Positions 7,744 to 15,116 of a stretch of DNA of 36,437 nt are shown here, piece after piece. The first letter of the stretch is position 1. Every line of letters begins with the position of its first letter. The notes below the pieces were generated by a model, which was not told the DNA's origin, searched no databases, and saw only the letters and a list, made by a program, of their open reading frames with translations. Both the position numbers and the translations under genes were made by a program. This DNA comes from Planctomycetota bacterium (GTDB lineage Bacteria; Planctomycetota; UBA1135; UBA2386), in NCBI GenBank assembly GCA_029936315.1, contig JAPYTD010000035.1, forward strand, positions 2,626 through 39,062, written 5' to 3'.

Positions 7744-8205
7744 CTACGACCGAATCACACCCCGGTCGCGGCCAGCCACAATCAGCCACTGCCCATCGCA
7801 CTTCATCGCCGTCAACGTAAACAACCCACGAACCGTGCCGCCATCGCGCACACCCGACCACGTGCCGTCCAACAGCGCGACCTCCGCCGTCAACAACCGC
7901 ACACGGATCTCCGCATGGAACGGCACCGTCGACGGATCGGCCGAGCGCCGGGCCAACATCGCGGCGTAGCGCTTCTGGATCTCGTCGCGACCTGTGACCA
8001 GCTCCCCGCTCGAACTGATCCGGTCGGCGTCTAGCCCATAGACACTCGCGGCCGTCTCCGCGTCGCCATCGTTGAACGCCCGTTCGAAACGGCGCCACAG
8101 TTCGTGCAGCGCCCGTTCGTCATTGGCGCGCGTCACCTCGCGGTCAACGGCACAACCAGCACCCAGCAACGATGCCAGCAACACCAACCCTATGCGCGTC
8201 GACAC
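7744..8205 (-). CDS. SnoaL-like (NTF2-fold, SgcJ/EcaC-type) lipoprotein
   Basis: This 153-residue protein has a lipoprotein signal (MSTRIGLVLLASLLGAGC; lipobox GAGC). It then shows the NTF2-like pattern of the SgcJ/EcaC/DUF4440 group: ALHELWRRFERAFNDGDAETAASVYG, GRDEIQKRYAAML, VALLDGTWSGV and DGQWLIVAGRDR. Proteins with this fold bind small hydrophobic ligands or are catalytically inert. No ligand can be assigned, and the active-site acids of ketosteroid isomerases are not evident. The start is GTG at 8205, chosen because it begins the signal peptide. It is 8 bp after lpxD on the same strand, so the two are almost certainly co-transcribed, which hints at an envelope role. Confidence 0.85.
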   Translation of the reverse strand: MSTRIGLVLLASLLGAGCAVDREVTRANDERALHELWRRFERAFNDGDAETAASVYGLDADRISSSGELVTGRDEIQKRYAAMLARRSADPSTVPFHAEIRVRLLTAEVALLDGTWSGVRDGGTVRGLFTLTAMKCDGQWLIVAGRDRGVIRS

Positions 8206-8213
8206 ACGTATCC

Positions 8214-9194
8214 CTACTTGCCACCGCCGAGCTTGCGCATCTCGCGCATCAATCGCAGGTACTTGCGCTTTTCCATGACCGGGTGGCCCATGTAGTCGCC
8301 GTTCTGCTCAATGTTCTTATCCTTCAGCACGACCGTATCGCCGGCAAAGCGGCAATCACTGGGGATGTTCAGGTGACCAGCGATGCCGACCTGGCCGGCC
8401 AAGGCGCAGCGATCGCCAATCACGGTCGAACCGGCGACCATCGCACCGGCGGCCATCACGACGTCTTCGCCGATCGTGCAGTTGTGGGCGATGTGCACCA
8501 TGTTGTCGAGCTTGGTCCCGCGGCCGATCGTCGTCACGCCGAGCGTGCCGCGGTCGATGGCTGTGTTGGAACCAACTTCGACGTCGTCTTTGAGGACTAC
8601 CGTGCCGAGCTGAGGCACCTTGATCCATGTCGCGCCTTCGCGGGCGTAGCCGAAGCCATCACTGCCGACCACAGAATTTGGCTGCAAGATCACGCGGTCC
8701 CCGACGACGACGTCGTGACCGACGCACGAGTTCGGGTGAAACAAACAGTCCTTGCCAACAACGGCGCCGTCGCCAACCGACGCGCCGGCCATCACGGCCG
8801 TGCCCGCTCCGATCTTGCACTTGCCGACACTCGCGTTGGCACCGACCTTGACCGGCTGTTCGAGTTCCGCTTCTGGATGCACCGACGCCGTCGGGTGGAT
8901 GTCGTGCGTCGTCGCGAGCGGTAGCGGATGAAAGAACATCGCGACCTTCGCATAGGCAACGTCGACATCCTTGACGACAATCAGGCTGGCTTTGGTCGGA
9001 AACTCTTCGGCCGCGAGCAGCGCTCCCGCTTCGGTCGTGGCCGCCATCTCGTAGTAACGCGGATGCCGCACGAAGCCGATATTGTCCGAACGCGCCGTGC
9101 GCAGATCGGCCAGGCCGACCACACGACGCTCACCATCGCCAATCAGGCGACCAGCGACGAGTTCGGTGAGCGAGGCAACAGTGACTTCTGTCAT
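8214..9194 (-). CDS. lpxD: UDP-3-O-(3-hydroxyacyl)glucosamine N-acyltransferase
   Basis: LpxD adds the N-linked hydroxyacyl chain in the third step of lipid A synthesis, using acyl-ACP in the cytoplasm. The 326-residue protein has the N-terminal uridine-binding domain (about 1-100). The left-handed beta-helix (about 100-290) follows, built of hexapeptide repeats such as VGANAS, IGAGTA and VGDGAV. The conserved VHIAHNC gives the catalytic His237. A C-terminal helix (YLRLMREMRKL) ends the chain. The ATG at 9194 overlaps the stop codon of the upstream membrane protein gene by 4 bp, which indicates translational coupling. lpxA, lpxC and fabZ, the usual neighbours, are not in the window. Its presence indicates a lipid A-bearing outer membrane. 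Confidence 0.97.
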   Translation of the reverse strand: MTEVTVASLTELVAGRLIGDGERRVVGLADLRTARSDNIGFVRHPRYYEMAATTEAGALLAAEEFPTKASLIVVKDVDVAYAKVAMFFHPLPLATTHDIHPTASVHPEAELEQPVKVGANASVGKCKIGAGTAVMAGASVGDGAVVGKDCLFHPNSCVGHDVVVGDRVILQPNSVVGSDGFGYAREGATWIKVPQLGTVVLKDDVEVGSNTAIDRGTLGVTTIGRGTKLDNMVHIAHNCTIGEDVVMAAGAMVAGSTVIGDRCALAGQVGIAGHLNIPSDCRFAGDTVVLKDKNIEQNGDYMGHPVMEKRKYLRLMREMRKLGGGK

Positions 9195-11773
9195 GGCTTG
9201 CGATTATGCAGGCTTCGCAGGGCGCTTGCCGCATCGAGTCTACGAGATCGCGGCCAGTGGGCCTGAAACGGAATGCGTTCTCCGACCGCCAGGCGCAGTG
9301 CCTCGCCGGCGACTTTTCGCAATTCGAGTTCTTCTGCGCACAAGAACCCGGCGATCACGGGGTAGCAGCTCGTCTCCCGTCGGCCGCGCAAGGCGGCTGC
9401 GAGCGCCAGGCGATCTGCGAGCCCGGCGTGCTCGGCGATTTCGACCAGGGCCTTGGGGCACGGCAGGTCGGCTCGCCAGAACGTCAGCAGTTCGCGCCAA
9501 CGGCCAGCAGGAACGAGCACCCGCGCGGCTTCTGCCAGCACGAACGGGTCCGCCAGTTCACGCAGTGCGAGCGCTGGGTCGTCGTCGAGGGAGTTCTGCT
9601 CGAGTGCCGCGATCAGGCTGCGGGCACAGCGACTCGCAAACCGCACGCGCACCGAGATTGCCCGCGGCCCCGCGCCACTGCAACGCCGCACCAGCCGTTC
9701 GCCGTCGCCGAGGCGGTAGAGATCTTCGAGGTCGCCGCGCATCTGGTTGGGCAGCGGCAGCGTCGCGAACACCGGCGCTGGCGACTGGAAGAACGTCGGA
9801 TCCATCGCAAACGCGCAACGACTGGCGAGCGACGCATCCCGCAGGGCGATGCCATCCGGACCGGCGAGACCGAGCGCCGCCTGCAGCCAAGGCGCTGGCG
9901 CCCCCATCGGCAAGAACCGCGCGGCAATCGCCTGGGCGTCACGACGGCCCTCGGCCGTGTTCGCGAGGGCCAGCAGGCGACCCTTGGCGCGCGACACTTC
10001 GGATTGATGACGTTGCCAGCGACGCAAGAGCGAGGGTTCTGTCTTCGTTGCAGCCAGTGGGTTTGGCTCAAGATCACTCGGCAATACGACTGGAATCGTC
10101 AACCACCGCAGCAACTGGCGGGCAACGTCCCGAACCGGCTGGCCAGACGAACCAGCGACCGCTGCGGACTTCAAGGCACCGAGGAACGCAACGTCCAGAT
10201 CCTGCGGCCCACCGAGGTGCGCCGCGTGCATCGCCCAGCGTGCCTCGTCGCACCAAGCCGCAAAGCGACCGCGCCATGAAGGCCTGCGCACGCCGCTGAC
10301 GAGCACCGCGGCGTTGCCAACCGCGTAGATGCCGTTCCAAGGATGCACGATGCTGGCGGCCTCAAACCACGATTCCAACAGCGTCACCGAAACGCGATCG
10401 AGCGCGATCGGCTGGCAAACCAAACCATCGCCGACCACGCGCCGTAGCTGCCGCTGGAACGTCGTGGTGGCGCGGTGAGCGGTCTGCGAACTCGGCAACT
10501 CACCGAGCACGATGACCTGGCGCGAACCGTTCGGCAAGTTGCGCAAGGCGCGCGACCAAGGCGCACCGAGCACGGGGTCGTTGTCGCTTGGTTGCAGGAC
10601 CGGCCCATCGACGGAGACGGTCGGTTGCAGCGCGACCAGTTCGGGCCACGCGGCAGCGGACTCGAGTTCACAACGCTGTGCTTGGCGCAGCGAAGCAACG
10701 ACTCGGCCAGTGCCCGAGCCGAGCACCAGCACGCGATCGCCGTCGTAGACCGCGGCATGCAGGATCGCAGTCAACAGTGGCTCTTCGCTGCGATCGGGCC
10801 CGACTGCCGCGACCAATTCGCCATGCAACCGCAGCTGCAGTTCTTGGTTCTTGCGCAGGTAAACGACTTCGGCGCTGCCGCACCGGCGCAGAATCTGGCT
10901 GCTGACGACCTCCACCTGGTCGCCATAGACATGCGTCGCACCACCGAAGAACGAAGGACCCATCGCCAGGCCGGTCGTCAACACGAACATCGCGGCCGCG
11001 GCACCTAGCGCCAACGCCAACCGGCCGGCAGCGGCAGCGGTGACGACGACGGCCAGGAATGCGCTCAGCATGATCCAATCCTTGGCGGTGGTCCCGATCG
11101 CGACAAAGCCCGTCGCCGCCACGACGACCGCCCAACCTGCGGTCAGCAACCAAACGCGCCGGCTGGCCTGCTCGGTTGCCATCGCCGGCGGCGCATCGAG
11201 CACCAGGGCGACCAGCGAAGCAAGCATGGCCAACCCCAAGGCGCCGGCAGCCGGAGCCAAGCCCGAACTCCATTCGGGAGGCAGCAAGAAAGCCGCGAAG
11301 GCGGTCGCTGCGGCGAACAAACCCGCGCCCACCACTCCAGCCCCCCCGGTCCGCCGGGCAGAGTCGCAGTGCAAACCAAGCACCAGGCCGAGCAGGGCCG
11401 CGACGGCCGATGGCAACCACGAGAAACCACTGCCGGTGACGGCTTGCCCGGCAGCCAGGGCGAAGACCGCGCCGATCGCGAGGCCGCGCAGGGCCGTTCT
11501 GGCGGCTTGGTGCCAACCGGCGAGACGAGCCAGGCCAAAGCCGATGCACCATAGCGGCAACCAATCACGGCACGAACGCAACCAGCTGACCGAGGGAACG
11601 GTCGCACCGGACTCGAGTGCGACCTGGTGGGCGATCGCCAGACTGGCGAAGAATGCACCAATCGCGGCCCCAGCGGCGGCGAGCGCCAACAGCGAACGCA
11701 CATAGTTGCCGCGCGCGGAGCGGATCTCCGCCCGGGTCTCTACCTGCGGCTCGGTGTGGTCGTGGCCAACCAT
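9191..11773 (-). CDS. Large membrane protein with a degenerate spermidine-synthase-like core and helical C-terminus
   Basis: The start is the ATG at 11773 (MVGHDHTEPQ), giving 860 residues. Longer in-frame extensions lack coding character. Residues about 23-280 hold some eight or nine hydrophobic segments, for example LLALAAAGAAIGAFFASLAI and AFLAVVVTAAAAGRLALALG. A soluble part then follows whose motifs THVYGDQVEVVSSQ and DGDRVLVLGSGTGRVVASL resemble the Rossmann core of membrane-bound spermidine-synthase-like proteins. The canonical GGGDG is replaced by GSGTG, and I see no clear catalytic aspartate. The last 350 residues are helix-rich with Ala/Leu/Arg patterns suggesting TPR- or HEAT-like repeats (LREL, AARVLVPAGRWRELL). 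Function is unknown. Coupling to lpxD by ATGA overlap suggests an envelope role. Confidence 0.75.
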   Translation of the reverse strand: MVGHDHTEPQVETRAEIRSARGNYVRSLLALAAAGAAIGAFFASLAIAHQVALESGATVPSVSWLRSCRDWLPLWCIGFGLARLAGWHQAARTALRGLAIGAVFALAAGQAVTGSGFSWLPSAVAALLGLVLGLHCDSARRTGGAGVVGAGLFAAATAFAAFLLPPEWSSGLAPAAGALGLAMLASLVALVLDAPPAMATEQASRRVWLLTAGWAVVVAATGFVAIGTTAKDWIMLSAFLAVVVTAAAAGRLALALGAAAAMFVLTTGLAMGPSFFGGATHVYGDQVEVVSSQILRRCGSAEVVYLRKNQELQLRLHGELVAAVGPDRSEEPLLTAILHAAVYDGDRVLVLGSGTGRVVASLRQAQRCELESAAAWPELVALQPTVSVDGPVLQPSDNDPVLGAPWSRALRNLPNGSRQVIVLGELPSSQTAHRATTTFQRQLRRVVGDGLVCQPIALDRVSVTLLESWFEAASIVHPWNGIYAVGNAAVLVSGVRRPSWRGRFAAWCDEARWAMHAAHLGGPQDLDVAFLGALKSAAVAGSSGQPVRDVARQLLRWLTIPVVLPSDLEPNPLAATKTEPSLLRRWQRHQSEVSRAKGRLLALANTAEGRRDAQAIAARFLPMGAPAPWLQAALGLAGPDGIALRDASLASRCAFAMDPTFFQSPAPVFATLPLPNQMRGDLEDLYRLGDGERLVRRCSGAGPRAISVRVRFASRCARSLIAALEQNSLDDDPALALRELADPFVLAEAARVLVPAGRWRELLTFWRADLPCPKALVEIAEHAGLADRLALAAALRGRRETSCYPVIAGFLCAEELELRKVAGEALRLAVGERIPFQAHWPRSRRLDAASALRSLHNRKP

Positions 11774-11930
11774 GTGCAACAGGATACCCGGCTCAGCCAA
11801 ACGGCACGGCTCACCGCCCGGGAACTGGGCAACGGATACGTGCCGGCGCGAACTGGACACTGCGGCCCCAGAACCCGAAGGTTCCCCCCCATGCGACCGA
11901 CGATTCGCCAAGGTTGGATCAGCCCAGCGG

Positions 11931-12401
11931 CTAACGCGGCGCGCCCTGCAATTCTGCCAGGGCCTCCACCGCCATCGCCGCAGTATGGCAGGCGAGCAGG
12001 CGCTCACGCACTTCGGCCTTCGACAGCAATTTGGCGATCTCGGCCAGGGTCTTGATGTGCGCCAACTTCTTGCTGCGCGGGATGATCAGGCCGATCACGA
12101 TGCGCGCCGGCTCGCCGTCGAGGGTCTCGAACGGGATGCCAGTTGCGTTGAGACCGAGCACGGCGACCAGGTCGTCGATGCCATCGATCGCTGCATGCGG
12201 AATCGCGATGCCATGCTCCATGCCGGTGGTCATGCTGCGTTCGCGCACCACCAAAGCCTGTTCGACGGTCGCAACCATCGATTCGGGGTAGCTGCCGGCA
12301 CGCACGGGCACGCGGGCAATCGTTGCGAGAGCCTGCCACTTGTCGGCTGCCTGGAGGGGCACCTCGACGAGGTTTTCGTTGATCAGTTCGGAGAGCTTCA
12401 T
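11931..12401 (-). CDS. PTS EIIA (type 2, PtsN-like) domain protein
   Basis: This 156-residue protein starts at the ATG at 12401 (MKLSELINENLVEV). It has the PTS_EIIA type-2 fold throughout. The phospho-acceptor is His69 in HGIAIPHAAIDGI, preceded by VVRERSMTTGM and followed by PARIVIGLIIPRSK and HIKTLAEIAKLL. Such stand-alone EIIA domains accept phosphate from HPr and act either in sugar uptake or, as PtsN/EIIA-Ntr, in regulation. No EIIB, EIIC, EI or HPr gene is nearby, so a regulatory role is more likely (inference). PtsN is often encoded beside rpoN; that gene is not in the window. A 157-bp spacer without a recognisable gene separates it from the downstream membrane protein gene. Confidence 0.88.
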   Translation of the reverse strand: MKLSELINENLVEVPLQAADKWQALATIARVPVRAGSYPESMVATVEQALVVRERSMTTGMEHGIAIPHAAIDGIDDLVAVLGLNATGIPFETLDGEPARIVIGLIIPRSKKLAHIKTLAEIAKLLSKAEVRERLLACHTAAMAVEALAELQGAPR

Positions 12402-12681
12402 GGCCCGGGGGGACAGCGCGGCTTGAGTCACCTCAAATCGGTGTCCCACGAATGCAACCGGCCGCATGGGACCAGCGCAATCGGAAAGTCCGAAGGTTGT
12501 GGTCCGGGCAGCAAGAACCCGCCCTCCAGCCGACCACTCCAGCAAGGAATTGTCGCAAGACCTGCGCATCCTTCGGGTTCGTTCTGGTTCGTAGCACGCC
12601 GCGGAAATAAAAACCGTGTCCCGCCCGTCCGAGGCGCAATTACGAGCCCCACCTATATCTGGGGCCCGAAGCTCAAACACG
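12402..12681. other. Divergent intergenic region between the EIIA-like gene and gspD
   Basis: This 280-bp stretch separates two divergent genes and must carry both of their promoters. No open frame in it resembles a protein. An A-rich patch (AAATAAAAA, about 12604-12612) stands out from the GC-rich surroundings, and a hairpin lies close to the gspD start. I could not assign -35/-10 elements with confidence. Confidence 0.5.
12646..12665 (+). promoter_or_regulatory. Leader hairpin upstream of gspD
   Basis: GCCCCA (12646-12651) pairs perfectly with TGGGGC (12660-12665) around the AT-rich loop CCTATATC. It ends 16 bases before the proposed gspD ATG at 12682. In mRNA it could limit ribosome access. 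Alternatively the TATAT loop could be part of a promoter, in which case the hairpin is incidental. Confidence 0.35.
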
Positions 12682-15042
12682 ATGATGGCCGACCACGCCC
12701 TTCAGATCACAAGTCCGCGTCCGCAGCGAGCCATCTCGCCGTTGACAGCGCTCTTTCCCGTTTTCGTCCTGCTCTGCGGCCTCGCGCCGGCGCAAACCGA
12801 CCCACCCGTTCCGCCGACCCCGCGCATGATCGTCGATGAGGATACGGACACGATCGCGTTCTCGATGAACGAGAGCAACGGCATGGAATTGACCCACTTT
12901 GTGAAGTGGGCCCAGGAAGTGACCGGGAAGCGCTTCACCTACAATATCCAGGAATTGACCGGTGGCAGTTCAGCCGGCAGCACGGTCAGCTTCCTCGGCA
13001 CGTTCCGCATCAAGCGCGAGCGCTTCCAGGAGGACTTCTACTCGTTCTTCCAGACGATGCTCTACATCAAGGGCTACGCCGTCGTGCCGCGTGGCGATGG
13101 CGACCTCGAGTTGCTTGAGATCGTCATGATGACGGGCACGCGTGGTCGCGAAGTGACCAATGGCGCGCGCTACGTCAACCCGGACGAACTGATCAACTAT
13201 CGATTCCAGACCGGCGTCCCAATCCTGACGACGTGGCCGCTCAAGCACATCAACGCGCAGCTCGCCAACAACGCGCTGCGGCCGTTCTTCGCGACGACCG
13301 GCGGTGCGCAATCCGGCGGCTCGGTGCAGATCGGCAACGTCGGCAACAAGTCGGCTCTCTTGCTGCAGGGCTTTGGCCCGCAGGTCTACGCCGCGGTCGA
13401 GCTGCTCAAGCTCGTCGATGAGCCGGCGGAAGAACCGAACCTCGTGGTGCAGGTCGTACCGCTTGAGCACCAGGCGCCTGAAGAGATCGAGCCGATCCTG
13501 ACCGAGGTTCTCGAGAGCCGCAGTGCCATCCGCCAGCAAGTGCTGCAAGAGCAGAACTCGGGGGCCGCCGGCGCCTCCAGCAGCGCCCGCCCACAACTCA
13601 AGGTGGTCGTGCACAGCTCCCAGAAATCGCTCGTGCTCAGCGGCACGCAGACCCAAGTCATCGAAGCCCTCGACCTGGTCGCAAGGCTCGACGTGCCCGG
13701 CGAGCCGATCGACGCGTCGGCCAACGTTATCCGCCTCAAGAATGTGCTCGCCGAAGACCTGGAGACGACGCTGAAGCAGTTCATGCAAGAGGACAACAGC
13801 GCCGAAACGGCAGCCAATAGCGGCTCAGGCACTGCTGGCGCTGCCGCCGCACGACGCGTTCGCAAGACGGTCATCAACTCGCACAAGGAAAGCAACTCAC
13901 TGCTGATCTCGGCGGCGGGCACCAAGTGGAAGCAGGTTCGGGCACTCGTCGAGAGCCTGGACCAACGCCAGCCGCAGGTGCTGATCGAGGCTGCCGTGGT
14001 CGAATTGACGACCGGTGACCTCGACCGCTTTGGTATCGAGCTCGGCTTGTTGGACCTGCCGTCCGACACAACCGGCATGAACAACTACTCGCGCGGCTTC
14101 GGCTTCACGAGCTTCGGCCAGTCAGTTTTCGAAGACACCGACGACGACAGCCTGCCAGATACACGCTTGCCCGACTTCGACAACCCACTGCAGGGAATCA
14201 CGGGTGGCATCATCAGTGGTGACGGCTTCGCCGTACCGCTGTTGATCAACGCTCTTTCAACCGACGACAAGGCCAACATCCTGTCGCTGCCGAGCGTGCT
14301 GGTGAACAACAACGAAACCGCCGTCGTGCGGACTTCGGAAGCTCGTCCGACGCAGACGCAGAACCAGGGCACGGCGACCACGTCGAGCGGCGTTGGTGAA
14401 GACCGCTCGGCCGGCATCACGCTGTCGATTTCGCCGACGATCTCGCCCAACAATTACCTGCGCCTGAACATCAGCCTCGACGTCAGTCGCTTTGTCGGCG
14501 CGTTCGACCCCAACTCGGTGACCGGTGGTGGCACCACGCTCACTCGCTACATCCAGACGCAAGTCACGATGCCGAGTGACGCGACGATGGTCATCGGCGG
14601 CATCCTTGAAGACTCGGAATCGGAGAGCAACGGCGGCATTCCGTTCCTCAAGGACATCCCGATCCTCGGCTACCTGTTCCGCCGCAGTGAGAACATGAGC
14701 AACAAGACCAACCTCTACTTCTTCGTCACGCCGACGATCCTGGACGAGGACAGCTTCCAAGACCTCTACCACGTCAGCCTCAACAAGAAGCTCGAGGCTG
14801 AGCAGTACATCGGCACGCGCCGCTTGCGCATCATCGACCGGCGCTGGTCGGGCATGCCTTCGGGCCAGGCTCGCACCCTCGAGGATATGGGCTCGACCAT
14901 TGAGGACCTGGACGCACAGGGTGAGTTCGAAATGCCGACGTATCGGCGCCAGCGCAGAACGGCTGGGCCGGCCTCGCCGGACCTGATCCCCGACTTCCCC
15001 AACGTAGCTCCCGTTCGTGCACCAATCGGCGTGCCCAAGTAG
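12682..15042 (+). CDS. gspD: Type II secretion system secretin GspD
   Basis: The secretin forms the outer-membrane channel of a type II (or related type IV pilus) machine. With the ATG at 12682 the protein has 786 residues; the next codon is also ATG. A signal peptide ends near LLCGLAPAQT. The periplasmic part holds several N-domains, for example VNPDELINYRFQ and WPLKHINAQLANNALRPFF. Two Gly/Ala/Ser-rich insertions follow (about residues 292-302 and 372-390). The secretin domain (about 430-690) shows QPQVLIEAAVVELT, LLINALSTDDKANILSLPS and the hallmark GGIPFLKDIPILGYLFRR. An Asp-rich segment near 481-495 is unusual. The C-terminal tail is Arg/Pro-rich. gspE and gspF follow on the same strand. 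Confidence 0.95.
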   Translation: MMADHALQITSPRPQRAISPLTALFPVFVLLCGLAPAQTDPPVPPTPRMIVDEDTDTIAFSMNESNGMELTHFVKWAQEVTGKRFTYNIQELTGGSSAGSTVSFLGTFRIKRERFQEDFYSFFQTMLYIKGYAVVPRGDGDLELLEIVMMTGTRGREVTNGARYVNPDELINYRFQTGVPILTTWPLKHINAQLANNALRPFFATTGGAQSGGSVQIGNVGNKSALLLQGFGPQVYAAVELLKLVDEPAEEPNLVVQVVPLEHQAPEEIEPILTEVLESRSAIRQQVLQEQNSGAAGASSSARPQLKVVVHSSQKSLVLSGTQTQVIEALDLVARLDVPGEPIDASANVIRLKNVLAEDLETTLKQFMQEDNSAETAANSGSGTAGAAAARRVRKTVINSHKESNSLLISAAGTKWKQVRALVESLDQRQPQVLIEAAVVELTTGDLDRFGIELGLLDLPSDTTGMNNYSRGFGFTSFGQSVFEDTDDDSLPDTRLPDFDNPLQGITGGIISGDGFAVPLLINALSTDDKANILSLPSVLVNNNETAVVRTSEARPTQTQNQGTATTSSGVGEDRSAGITLSISPTISPNNYLRLNISLDVSRFVGAFDPNSVTGGGTTLTRYIQTQVTMPSDATMVIGGILEDSESESNGGIPFLKDIPILGYLFRRSENMSNKTNLYFFVTPTILDEDSFQDLYHVSLNKKLEAEQYIGTRRLRIIDRRWSGMPSGQARTLEDMGSTIEDLDAQGEFEMPTYRRQRRTAGPASPDLIPDFPNVAPVRAPIGVPK

Positions 15043-15096
15043 GGCCCTTTCCAACGGGCCGCTAGAAGTAGAGTGATGGGCCGCCGAAGTGCGGCC
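15043..15096 (+). other. Two small hairpins in the gspD-gspE spacer
   Basis: GGCCC (15043-15047) pairs with GGGCC (15056-15060), and GGCCGC (15079-15084) pairs with GCGGCC (15091-15096) around CGAAGT. Neither has a T-tract. They could stabilise the upstream mRNA end or cause partial termination between gspD and gspE. This role is speculation. Confidence 0.3.
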
Positions 15097-15116
15097 GCAA
15101 GTTTGAGGCACAAGAA

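Noticed and set aside
7631-8098. Upstream extension of the oxidoreductase frame to 8098.
   Set aside because: It overlaps the SnoaL-like gene and would bury the twin-arginine signal that begins at the ATG at 7630.
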